Assembly: GCA_029937135.1 (NCBI GenBank)
Contig: JAPYQX010000106.1
Coordinates: 1-8,893 of the forward strand
Length of the DNA: 8,893 nt
From: Nitrospinota bacterium
Lineage (GTDB): Bacteria > UBA8248
Direction: 5' to 3'
The translations under genes and the position numbers were made by a program. This document shows, piece after piece, positions 1 to 6,344 of the stretch. Under the pieces are notes generated by a model. The model had not been told where the DNA came from. It saw nothing but the letters and a program-made list of their open reading frames with translations, and made no database searches. Numbering within the stretch: the first letter of the stretch is position 1; every line of letters begins with the position of its first letter.

Positions 1-49
1 CCTGAAAGGGGGGCACTCCCGAAAGGGGCCACTCCGAAAGAGGACGCTC
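1..49 (+). repeat. Three imperfect short tandem repeats upstream of the + strand gene
   Basis: Three imperfect copies of a unit of the form CCGAAAGGGG-CACTC follow each other: about 1-18, 19-34 and 35-49. All keep GAAAG and end in CTC; the third is the most changed and leads straight into the ATG at 50. The frame of the downstream gene is open through this stretch to the window edge, so the repeats could be leader, or coding sequence of a longer protein. The last copy supplies an AGAGGA stretch at Shine-Dalgarno distance from the ATG. No function can be assigned. Confidence 0.4.
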
Positions 50-466
50 ATGCGCTACCTGGTTCGCGCGTTCGTGAAAAAAGGAAGGGAGCGGGCGCTG
101 CTCGAAGCGGTCGAGTCGGGCGCCCTCGGGCGCGGCTCAATCGCCTATCCCACCTACATCAAATGCATGAAGAGCGCGCGGCTCCTCGAAGACGGTCAGG
201 TGCGGTGGATAGAGCCCTGCTACTGCCGCGAGGCCTTCGGCCCCGGCGGTGAACTTCTCGAGGAGCTTCCCTACTGGCGGGAGTATTTCGAGGACATCGA
301 CGTTCGCTACACGACGACGCTTGAGAAGTGCGAGGGCTACCCCAGTTGTGGAAGCTGCGACTGCACCGAAAAGCTCGAGGCCAGGCTCGCCCACACGGGC
401 CGCCTCTTTTTCACGGCTCTTCAGGAAATGACCGAAACCAAAAAAACGGCCAAAACCCCCGCCTAG
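50..466 (+). CDS. Small cysteine-rich conserved-type hypothetical protein
   Basis: This 138-residue soluble protein has no signal peptide or membrane segment. It starts with a strand-like MRYLVRAFV and a basic, glutamate-rich helix. Seven cysteines (39, 57, 59, 94, 100, 103, 105) fall in two groups, a CYC pair at 57-59 and a C-x5-C-x2-C-x-C cluster at 94-105, the kind of spacing that can bind zinc or an iron-sulfur centre. This is inferred from pattern only; I recognise no named family with certainty and assign no function. The C-terminus is a short Thr/Lys-rich tail. ATG at 50 has an AGAGGA stretch upstream, but the frame stays open to the left edge, so a longer N-terminus is possible. It is convergent with the acyltransferase gene, and the two stop codons share bases 463-466. 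It is the only + strand gene and need not belong to the lipid pathway. Confidence 0.75.
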   Translation: MRYLVRAFVKKGRERALLEAVESGALGRGSIAYPTYIKCMKSARLLEDGQVRWIEPCYCREAFGPGGELLEELPYWREYFEDIDVRYTTTLEKCEGYPSCGSCDCTEKLEARLAHTGRLFFTALQEMTETKKTAKTPA

Positions 467-1527
467 CCGCCAGTCTCTTTTTCTTTCTCGGCTTTTTCTT
501 TTCGGGCTTTTTCCTGTTCTGCTTTTTCCTGCTCCGCCAGAAACGACTCCGAGCGGCCCCAGAGCTTGGCCAGCTTCCAGCGGTCGTGAAGCCAAAAATA
601 CTGCTCGGGCCGCTGGCGGATGAAACCCTCAATCTCCCGGTTGATGGCCGCCGTTATGCGCGCGATCTCCGGGATCGAATCCGCGCCGGTGTCCGGGCGG
701 ATAGGTTCGCTGAGAAGCACTTCATACGTCCGCCCACCCGGTTTTCTCACGCAGGCGACCACCATGATCGGCCGGTCGAAGGTAACGGCCAGCGCTGCCG
801 GGCCCGTCGTCGTGCTCGCGGGTTTTCCGAAAAACGGAACGTCGATACCCTTCATCCCGGCGTGCTGGTCCGCCAGCAGGCCCACCGACCTGCCCTTGCG
901 GAGCGCGGTGCGGAGGTGGAACAGCGCGTTTCGTTTGGCGAGAATCTCCTGGCCCGAGCCCGAGCGCATCTCGAAAAGAAGTTTTTCAAGCCGGGGATTG
1001 TCGAGCGGCCGGACAACGATCGTCACCGGAATGCGGGCAATGGTTGCCCCGTGAGTGATCAGTTCCCAGTTGCCCAGATGAGGCACCACGAAAATACACC
1101 CGCCCGCCTCGTCGTGAAGGCGGCGGGCCCGCGCGAAATCATCATCCACCCCCTCGACCATCCGGCGGACATCGGCCTCGGCGCTTTCGAGGCGGAAGCG
1201 GTAGAGATACTTCACGCTCTCAAGGCCCGTCAGAGCGAACGAGCGGCAACTGGCCCGCGCCATCCGCGCCCGCTCGGCCCCGCTCAAATCGGGAAAGGCG
1301 ATCTGTAAATTAGTCAGGATAATTTTCCGGCGGCGCGGGGCGAGCGTGTAGATAGCCGACCCCGCGAGGGAGGCGGCGTGCCCGCACAGCCAGAGCGGCA
1401 TCCAGCGGACCAGCGAGAGGACCGCGTAGACGAGAAGAAACTCGGCGTTTTGCCGGAGGGGGCTTTTGTCCTTGCCGCGGCGGCGTTTTTTGCGGGGCTT
1501 TGAGGCCCGCGCGGCAGACGGGCTCAC
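463..1527 (-). CDS. LpxL/HtrB-like lysophospholipid/lipid A acyltransferase
   Basis: The 354-residue protein belongs to the LpxL/HtrB (lipid A biosynthesis acyltransferase) family, which moves an acyl chain from acyl-ACP to a lipid acceptor on the cytoplasmic face of the inner membrane. Visible marks are a very basic N-terminus (residues 9-21), a hydrophobic anchor around 29-60, the catalytic HLGNWE motif (His150, Glu155), RPLDNPRLEKL at 173-183, DQHAG and VPFFGKPA near 220-237, and PEQYFWLHDRWK at 307-318. The length is usual apart from a charged Lys/Glu tail at about 331-350. The start is GTG at 1527-1525, sharing GTGA with the stop of the upstream ketosynthase; no clear Shine-Dalgarno is seen, so translational coupling is likely. 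As the last gene of the train it may attach the cluster's own acyl product rather than act in ordinary lipid A synthesis. Family is certain; acceptor and donor are unknown. Confidence 0.9.
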   Translation of the reverse strand: MSPSAARASKPRKKRRRGKDKSPLRQNAEFLLVYAVLSLVRWMPLWLCGHAASLAGSAIYTLAPRRRKIILTNLQIAFPDLSGAERARMARASCRSFALTGLESVKYLYRFRLESAEADVRRMVEGVDDDFARARRLHDEAGGCIFVVPHLGNWELITHGATIARIPVTIVVRPLDNPRLEKLLFEMRSGSGQEILAKRNALFHLRTALRKGRSVGLLADQHAGMKGIDVPFFGKPASTTTGPAALAVTFDRPIMVVACVRKPGGRTYEVLLSEPIRPDTGADSIPEIARITAAINREIEGFIRQRPEQYFWLHDRWKLAKLWGRSESFLAEQEKAEQEKARKEKAEKEKETGG

Positions 1528-2846
1528 GGCGCCGAAAGGAGGGTGGCCGAGGACTGGCCGCCGAGGCCGTGGCTCAGCGAAAGAAAAGTATTTCCCCGAA
1601 TTTCGCGCTCCTCGCCTGGGATATCGAGAACCTGAAACTCTTTTTCGGCCCGCTCGAAGCCGGGAGCAGGCGGAAGCGCGCCCGCCTCGATGGCGCGCAG
1701 ACCGAGGATCATCTCGCCAATATCGCTCGCCGATCCCATATGGCCGGTGTAGGGCTTCCAGGGCGCGATGGGAACCCTTTCGGCTCCGGCGGCGGTTCCG
1801 GCGGCGGCATCGCCATTCAAAAACGCCTTGAGCGCCCGCATCTCCATGCGGTCGCCCTTTTTGGTGCCGCTCCCGTGGGGCAGGATGAAAGAAACCTCCC
1901 CGGGCGCCACGCCGCCCTCCGCCACCGCCGAGCGGCAGGCCTTGGCCGCCGCCGTGAGAGGGACCGAGAGATGCGCGCCCGAGGTGACTTCCTGAAAATT
2001 TCCGGTCCCCAGAATCCGCCCGATGGGGCGCGCCCCGCGCGCGCGCGCGGCGTCCGCCGACTCGATCACCAGCGCCGCCGCCCCCTCGGCCGGAAAAAAA
2101 CCGTCCCGCCGCCGGTCGAAGGGGCGGAACGACTCGGCCCCGTCGAGGGCGCGGGAGAGAATCCCCAGGCCGTCGAGTTCAAAGCGGATCAGGGCGCTGA
2201 TCCAGCAGCCGCAGCCCACCACGAGGCCAAAATCCGCCTTTCCCCACCGAAGGGCGCGGTCGCAGGCCTCAAGCGCCTGCGCCCCGCACGAGGAGAGGCT
2301 CGACAGGCTTCCGTTCGTCCCCATGATCTCGTAGCTGGCCGAAAGGTAGCTGAACAAATTGTTCGCCAGCCCCTCGAGCAGATAAAAAGGGTTCACCTGG
2401 TGGAGGGCCAACTCGTTCAGCGCCTCGGCGTCGGGCGGCGCCCAGCCGGGCCCGGCCACCTCGGCGATGGACGAGTAAAAATCGAGATACTCAAGCCGTG
2501 TGAAATCCCCCGAGCCGATGTAGAGGGATTTCCGCTCGGGCGGCAGGGCGGAGATGTCCACACCCGCGCTCTCAATCGCCTCGCGGGCGGCGTGCAGCCC
2601 GAGGATGGAGGAGCGGTTCAGAAACTTTCGCTGGCTCGCCAGCTTCGGCGGAACCTCGGGCGGGCCGTCGCATCCGTCCACCGTGCCGAAGTAGAGAAAG
2701 TTATCGGGAAACGGGGCCCCCGCCTGTTGAGGCTGGCGCTCGACCCCCCTCCGCCCGGCGCGGACTCCCGCCCAGTTCGCATCGACCCCGGCCCCGAGCG
2801 GTGTGATCATCCCCGCGCCCGTGATCCAGACTTCCCTGCCTTCCAT
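1524..2846 (-). CDS. Divergent beta-ketoacyl-ACP synthase (FabF-like, third ketosynthase)
   Basis: This 440-residue protein has the thiolase-fold ketosynthase layout and would condense an acyl primer with malonyl-ACP. The catalytic set is complete: Cys187 in LSSLSSCGAQA, His324 in LPHGSGTKKGD, Lys364 and His369 in PWKPYTGHMGSAS. RPFDRRRDGF is at 241-250. It departs from ordinary FabF at several conserved places: HGSGT instead of HGTGT, and SHGLGG (425-430) instead of SFGFGG, which swaps the Phe that gates the active site in FabF for Leu. It also has an unusual middle section (about 113-165) rich in Tyr, Phe and Leu. The ATG at 2846 follows the dehydratase stop by 14 bases with only a weak GGGA upstream. 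It overlaps the acyltransferase start by four bases, so the two may be made together. A role in priming or in a special condensation step is possible; substrate unknown. Confidence 0.85.
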   Translation of the reverse strand: MEGREVWITGAGMITPLGAGVDANWAGVRAGRRGVERQPQQAGAPFPDNFLYFGTVDGCDGPPEVPPKLASQRKFLNRSSILGLHAAREAIESAGVDISALPPERKSLYIGSGDFTRLEYLDFYSSIAEVAGPGWAPPDAEALNELALHQVNPFYLLEGLANNLFSYLSASYEIMGTNGSLSSLSSCGAQALEACDRALRWGKADFGLVVGCGCWISALIRFELDGLGILSRALDGAESFRPFDRRRDGFFPAEGAAALVIESADAARARGARPIGRILGTGNFQEVTSGAHLSVPLTAAAKACRSAVAEGGVAPGEVSFILPHGSGTKKGDRMEMRALKAFLNGDAAAGTAAGAERVPIAPWKPYTGHMGSASDIGEMILGLRAIEAGALPPAPGFERAEKEFQVLDIPGEEREIRGNTFLSLSHGLGGQSSATLLSAP

Positions 2847-2860
2847 CGCGTTTTCCCGAT

Positions 2861-3313
2861 CTACGAGAGTTTAACGTCGCGGGTGAGGACGCGGAAAAGG
2901 TGGGCCTGCTCCTCGGGGTCCTCGTAGTCCTTGAGGTCCACCACCCGCCCCGAAAAATCGACGGCCACCTTGCGCTCGCCGCCGACCGTGGCGGCGCCCT
3001 TGTAGCGGCTCCGGCCCTCCTCCTCGCCAGCGGCCTCGACCCGGAGTTCGATCTGATCGCCCGGCAAGGCGAAGCCGTAGTATTTAATCGTCTCGACCCG
3101 CTCAAGGAGGAACCAGCACTCACACCCCGAGCCCGCCGCCTCGAGCCATCCCGAAAGCTGGACCAGCGCCTCGAGGATCATCGAGCCAGGCATCACCGGA
3201 AACCGGGGGAAATGAAACTCGAGGAAATCTTCGCTCATGGTGACGTTCTTGACGCCCTCCATGGACACCCCGCTCTCCCATGAAGTCACGCGGTCAACCA
3301 GCAGATAGCGCAT
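2861..3313 (-). CDS. FabZ-like hotdog 3-hydroxyacyl-ACP dehydratase (downstream copy)
   Basis: This 150-residue single hotdog-fold protein resembles FabZ, which removes water from 3-hydroxyacyl-ACP to give the trans-2-enoyl chain. The dehydratase signature is intact: FHFPRFPVMPG followed by ILEALVQLSGW, placing His34 and Glu48 at the two catalytic positions. The remainder (about 84-130) reads as hotdog beta strands. I chose ATG at 3313 over the longer GTG frame from 3370. A GGGAG stretch precedes the ATG, the start sits 16 bases after the AcpS stop, and the N-terminus MRYLLVDRV matches that of the other hotdog protein in this window (MRFLYFDRI). The extra residues from 3370 are an Arg-rich stretch overlapping acpS. 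The two hotdog proteins share catalytic positions and may form a hetero-oligomer or act on different chain lengths; both ideas are inference. Confidence 0.87.
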   Translation of the reverse strand: MRYLLVDRVTSWESGVSMEGVKNVTMSEDFLEFHFPRFPVMPGSMILEALVQLSGWLEAAGSGCECWFLLERVETIKYYGFALPGDQIELRVEAAGEEEGRSRYKGAATVGGERKVAVDFSGRVVDLKDYEDPEEQAHLFRVLTRDVKLS

Positions 3314-3329
3314 TCGGCGTCTCTCCCAT

Positions 3330-3770
3330 TTATTCCCCCGTCTCTCCAGTCTCGCCCTCGCCCGCCGCACCCTCTTCGGCCGTGCCCTCGCCCAGGAACA
3401 TCACCGAGGCGACGGCGTAATTGTCAGCGTGACTGATCGAAACCGTCATCTGGCCGATCTTCAGCCGCCGGGCCATCTTCTCAAGCGACCCGTGCAGCAG
3501 GAGAACCGGCTTGCCCGAGGGGGTGGACTCCACCTCGACCTCCCGGAACCGGCCGGTGGCCCCGAAGCCGCCCATGCCCACCCCGAAGGCCTTCAGGCAG
3601 GCCTCCTTCGCGGCGAACCGCCCGGCCAGGTGGGGATAGGGGTCGGGCCGGGCGTTGCAGTAAGCAAGCTCCGCCTCGGTGTAGATGTTCAGCCCGAAGG
3701 CCTCCTGGCGATCATAGGCCGCCTTGAGCCGGTCGATTTCGAGCAGATCAATTCCCTGATACAAACGCAC
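3330..3770 (-). CDS. acpS: Holo-ACP synthase (AcpS-type 4'-phosphopantetheinyl transferase)
   Basis: AcpS moves the phosphopantetheine arm of coenzyme A onto the serine of an acyl carrier protein. This 146-residue protein carries the AcpS signatures in order: GIDLLEIDRL at 6-15 (Asp8 binds magnesium), RFAAKEACLKAFG at 51-63 (Glu56 and Lys60), and SISHADNYAVAS at 111-122. The core ends near residue 126; a low-complexity Gly/Glu/Thr tail of about 20 residues follows, which is not usual for the family. The start is GTG at 3770-3768, with GGAGG six bases upstream, 15 bases after the ketoreductase stop. Its place between reductase and dehydratase suggests that it modifies the pathway's own carrier protein. 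It could equally be the genome's only AcpS; that cannot be told from this window. Confidence 0.93.
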   Translation of the reverse strand: MRLYQGIDLLEIDRLKAAYDRQEAFGLNIYTEAELAYCNARPDPYPHLAGRFAAKEACLKAFGVGMGGFGATGRFREVEVESTPSGKPVLLLHGSLEKMARRLKIGQMTVSISHADNYAVASVMFLGEGTAEEGAAGEGETGETGE

Positions 3771-3785
3771 GCGCGCCCTCCGGTC

Positions 3786-4538
3786 CTAGCCGATGTGCAT
3801 CCCGCCGTCCACGGTGATGGCCTCGCCGTTGATGTAGTCCGCCGCCGGGGAGGCGAGGAAAACCACGACCCCGGCGATGTCCTCTGGCCGCCCGAACCGC
3901 TTCGAGGGGATGCGCTCCATGATTTCATCGCCGGCGTGCTTGCGGACGGTCTCGCTCATCTCGGTTTCGATCATGCCGGGCAAAACGGCGTTGAAGCGCA
4001 GGCCGCGCCGGCTCATCTCCGCCGCGCAAGCGCGCGTGAAGGAAATAACCCCCGCCTTGGCGGCGGCGTAGTTCGTCTGACCCCCGCCGCCCATGACCCC
4101 GATGATCGAGGAGATATTGATCACGCACCCCGTCCGCGCGCGCATCATGATCTCCACCGCCGCCTTGGTGCAGTTAAAAACGCCGTTCAGGCTCACGCCG
4201 ATGACCTTGTCCCAGTCGGCGGGTTTCATCCTCAAAAGGAGATTATCCTTGATGACGCCCGCGTTGTTCACCAGGATATCGAGCGTACCGAAATCCTCCT
4301 TGACCGACTCGAACATCGCGGCGACCTGCTCGAAGGAGGAAACGTCTGCCCGGTAGGTCTCGGCTCTTCCTCCAGATTCCTCGATTTCGGCCTTCACCTC
4401 GCCCGCCGCGTCCTTCGACGCGCTGTAGTTGATCGCAACCGCCGCGCCCGACTCCGCCAGCGCGAGGCAGCAGGCGCGGCCGATACCGCGGCCGCCACCG
4501 GTGACCAGTGCCACTTTGCCGCCCAGATCAATGTTCAT
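3786..4538 (-). CDS. fabG: FabG-like 3-oxoacyl-ACP reductase (short-chain dehydrogenase)
   Basis: This 250-residue classical short-chain dehydrogenase is of FabG length and reduces 3-oxoacyl-ACP to 3-hydroxyacyl-ACP, normally with NADPH. Visible elements are the TGGGRGIG nucleotide loop at 13-20, Asp65, NNAG at 91-94, Asn118, the catalytic Ser144 in INISS, Tyr157 and Lys161 in NYAAAKAG, and a C-terminal ITVDGGMHIG. All catalytic residues are present. The ATG at 4538 directly abuts the TAG stop of the upstream ketosynthase (TAGATG), with an AAAGG stretch inside the end of that gene as a possible ribosome site. It is the only ketoreductase in the window, so it presumably serves every elongation cycle. 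It is probably a cluster copy; the housekeeping fabG may be elsewhere, which I cannot check. Confidence 0.93.
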   Translation of the reverse strand: MNIDLGGKVALVTGGGRGIGRACCLALAESGAAVAINYSASKDAAGEVKAEIEESGGRAETYRADVSSFEQVAAMFESVKEDFGTLDILVNNAGVIKDNLLLRMKPADWDKVIGVSLNGVFNCTKAAVEIMMRARTGCVINISSIIGVMGGGGQTNYAAAKAGVISFTRACAAEMSRRGLRFNAVLPGMIETEMSETVRKHAGDEIMERIPSKRFGRPEDIAGVVVFLASPAADYINGEAITVDGGMHIG

Positions 4539-5810
4539 CTATGCCGCCTTTCCAACAACGAGGGTCGTGTTTTGTCCGCCGAAGCCAAACGAGTTCGAGA
4601 TCGCCGCAGGAACCGGCATCTTGCGCGACTCGTTCGGGACATAATCCAGATCGCACAGGCGGTCCGGGCTTTCGAGATTCCGCGTGGGGTGCACCTCATC
4701 ACGCGCCACACTCAGCGCCGTGAAAATAAGTTCGGGCGCCCCGCAGGCCGCGATCAGATGGCCGATCATTGATTTCGACGAGCTGACGGCCAGCTTTCCG
4801 GCCGATGGGCCGAACACTTTCTTGATTGCCAGCGTCTCGGCCGGATCGTTGAGCTTCGTTCCCGTCCCGTGGGCATTCACGTAGGCGATCTCTCCGGGGG
4901 TCATGCCCGCGTCCCGGAGCGCCTCACTCATCGACCGGGCCGCGCCCCGGCCCTTCGGGTCGGGAGCGGTCACCTGGTAGGCGTCCATGCTCGAGCCGTA
5001 GCCACAGAGCCGGGCATGAGCGTGCGCGCCCCGGCGGGCGGCGTGCTCCGACGATTCGAGGAGAATCACCCCCGCCCCCTCGCCGACCACGAGACCCGCC
5101 CTTCTCCGGTCGAAAGGCCGGCAGAGCGCCTCGGGCGCAATCGGCGCCGTCGTCGCCGCGCCGAGAAGGAGAAAAATCGCCATCCCCACCGGATGGATCA
5201 TCGAGTCGGCCCCGCCACAGAGGATGATATCCGCCTCCCCCCGGCGAATCACGCGCATCCCGAGGCCAATCGCCTGCCCCGCCGCGGCGCAGGCCGAGGT
5301 CAGGGTGGCCGTGGGGCCCCGGAAGCCGGCCCACTTCGCTATCAGCGAGGTGGCCCGCTCGGGTGGGTTTTGAAAATATCCCGAAGGGTGGGTCTTCTCA
5401 AGCTCCCCGGCGAAGCGGACGGCGTCGAAGCCCTCTCGCTCGCCGATCCAGGGGGCGAAGTCCTCGAGCCGGTAGGTGCTCAGCCCGGTTCCCATCATCA
5501 CCCCCGAGCGCCGGGGGTCGGTCTCGCCCGGCGAGAGCCCCGCGTCCGCGAGTGCGCTCCGGGCGGCGTCGAGCGCGAAAAGGACCCGCCGCTCACCCTC
5601 CGAAGCCAGTTCATCAGGGAGGCGCTCGCGCAGCGCTTCGATCTCGTCCTTGGACACTTCACCGGCCCCGGCGATGGGCAACGAGCCCGCCTCGAACGAT
5701 GAGACGGGCCTCACCCCCGACTCGCCCGCGAGGGCTCGGCTCCAGGCGACTTCGAGATCCGCCCCCAGGGCGGTCACCATGCCCATTCCGGTGATGAGAA
5801 CTTCGCTCAC
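4539..5810 (-). CDS. Beta-ketoacyl-ACP synthase, FabF-like (second ketosynthase)
   Basis: This FabF-type condensing enzyme is 423 residues long from the chosen start. It has a complete catalytic set: Cys174 in TSACAAAGQA, His314 in VNAHGTGT, and Lys346 with His351 in SSSKSMIGHLIAACG. RPFDRRRAGL, CDLDYVPNE and SNSFGFGGQN near the C-terminus are also intact, so it should be an active decarboxylating condensing enzyme. GTG at 5810-5808 is preferred to TTG at 5828: it shares GTGA with the stop of the upstream dehydratase, has GGGAG five bases before it, and places the start just before the conserved EVLITGMGMVTALG. It stands apart from the ketosynthase/Cys-less pair at the right end, so it may be a homodimer with a different substrate or step, for example early condensation; that is inference. 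Confidence 0.92.
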   Translation of the reverse strand: MSEVLITGMGMVTALGADLEVAWSRALAGESGVRPVSSFEAGSLPIAGAGEVSKDEIEALRERLPDELASEGERRVLFALDAARSALADAGLSPGETDPRRSGVMMGTGLSTYRLEDFAPWIGEREGFDAVRFAGELEKTHPSGYFQNPPERATSLIAKWAGFRGPTATLTSACAAAGQAIGLGMRVIRRGEADIILCGGADSMIHPVGMAIFLLLGAATTAPIAPEALCRPFDRRRAGLVVGEGAGVILLESSEHAARRGAHAHARLCGYGSSMDAYQVTAPDPKGRGAARSMSEALRDAGMTPGEIAYVNAHGTGTKLNDPAETLAIKKVFGPSAGKLAVSSSKSMIGHLIAACGAPELIFTALSVARDEVHPTRNLESPDRLCDLDYVPNESRKMPVPAAISNSFGFGGQNTTLVVGKAA

Positions 5811-6268
5811 GGGGTCTCCCAGTCCCAACGGGGTTCGATCCAGCCGATATCGCGGTAGAAATTAGCAACCTCTTCCGGGTATTTTTCCTTGAAGTGCGGA
5901 AAGACAAAGCGCTCGGCGCTCGCGATCCGCTCCCCGTCCCGCTCCACCCAGGCACGGCAATTGCTCCACCGCCGGTCGGTTTCCACGATCTCCCCGTGAA
6001 GCTCAACCGTCGCCCCCGCGCGGAGGTCGGCGGGAACCTCGAGATTGTTGATGAGCGAAATCACACAGGAGGTCTCGCACTTGTGGGTATAAACCACGAG
6101 CCAGCCCGTGATCTGGGACATCGCCTCGACGAGGATCGAACCCGGAATCAGGGGCGCCCTAGAAAAATGCTTCTTGAGGTAGGCCTCCGACAGCGGAAAC
6201 GTCTTTACGGCGCGTATGCGCTTTCCGCTTTCGATCTCGATGATGCGGTCAAAGTAGAGAAACCGCAT
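5807..6268 (-). CDS. FabZ-like hotdog 3-hydroxyacyl-ACP dehydratase (upstream copy)
   Basis: This 153-residue single hotdog protein is a paralogue of the one at 2861-3313. The signature KHFSRAPLIPG followed by ILVEAMSQITGW gives His34 and Glu48, the same positions as in the other copy, so dehydratase chemistry is expected for both. Three cysteines lie at 64, 68 and 104; the C-terminus is Trp/aromatic-rich (about 137-151), unlike the other copy. The ATG at 6268 has a strong AGGAGG ten bases upstream, the best ribosome site in the window, and follows the longest intergenic gap. Its stop overlaps the next ketosynthase start by four bases. Family is clear; the difference in substrate between the two copies is not visible from sequence. 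Confidence 0.88.
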   Translation of the reverse strand: MRFLYFDRIIEIESGKRIRAVKTFPLSEAYLKKHFSRAPLIPGSILVEAMSQITGWLVVYTHKCETSCVISLINNLEVPADLRAGATVELHGEIVETDRRWSNCRAWVERDGERIASAERFVFPHFKEKYPEEVANFYRDIGWIEPRWDWETP

Positions 6269-6344
6269 GGCTCCGTTTCCTCCTAAGCATTATTCAAGTT
6301 ACAAGCAATTCTCAGGCGGTATGCAAATGCGCTACACGCAGTGC
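6269..6344 (-). promoter_or_regulatory. AT-richer intergenic gap with a weak candidate promoter
   Basis: This 76-base space is the only sizeable gap inside the gene train and is visibly richer in A and T than its flanks. On the minus strand TTGCAT (6326-6321) is followed after 17 bases by TGTAAC (6303-6298), a poor match to a sigma-70 type promoter, and then by AGGAGG ahead of the dehydratase ATG. It could let the downstream seven genes be made at a different level from the two upstream ones. The -10 box is weak and the host sigma factor is unknown, so this is only a candidate. I see no convincing hairpin terminator here. Confidence 0.22.

Noticed and set aside
448..470. Rho-independent terminator after the + strand gene
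   Set aside because: Only a four-base CGGC/GCCG stem with a long loop can be drawn ahead of the T-rich stretch; too weak to call.
328..1308. + strand open frame opposite the acyltransferase
   Set aside because: Its hydrophobic Phe-rich stretch is only the antisense of the Lys/Glu tail repeats, not a membrane protein.
1500..2927. Long + strand open frame (475 codons) opposite the third ketosynthase
   Set aside because: Its protein is Arg/Pro/Gly-rich without any recognisable domain and lies antisense to a clear ketosynthase; a by-product of high third-position GC.
3314..3370. Extended N-terminus of the downstream dehydratase from GTG at 3370
   Set aside because: It adds an Arg-rich stretch overlapping acpS. 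ATG at 3313 has a ribosome site and matches the paralogue's N-terminus.
3429..4772. Long + strand open frame (447 codons) opposite acpS, fabG and a ketosynthase
   Set aside because: It crosses three well-supported minus-strand genes and shows no domain; a shadow frame.
4869..5702. + strand open frame opposite the second ketosynthase
   Set aside because: No recognisable motif; antisense to a gene with a complete catalytic set.
5811..5828. TTG start of the second ketosynthase at 5828
   Set aside because: GTG at 5810 has GGGAG at good spacing, a GTGA overlap with the upstream stop, and the usual family N-terminus.
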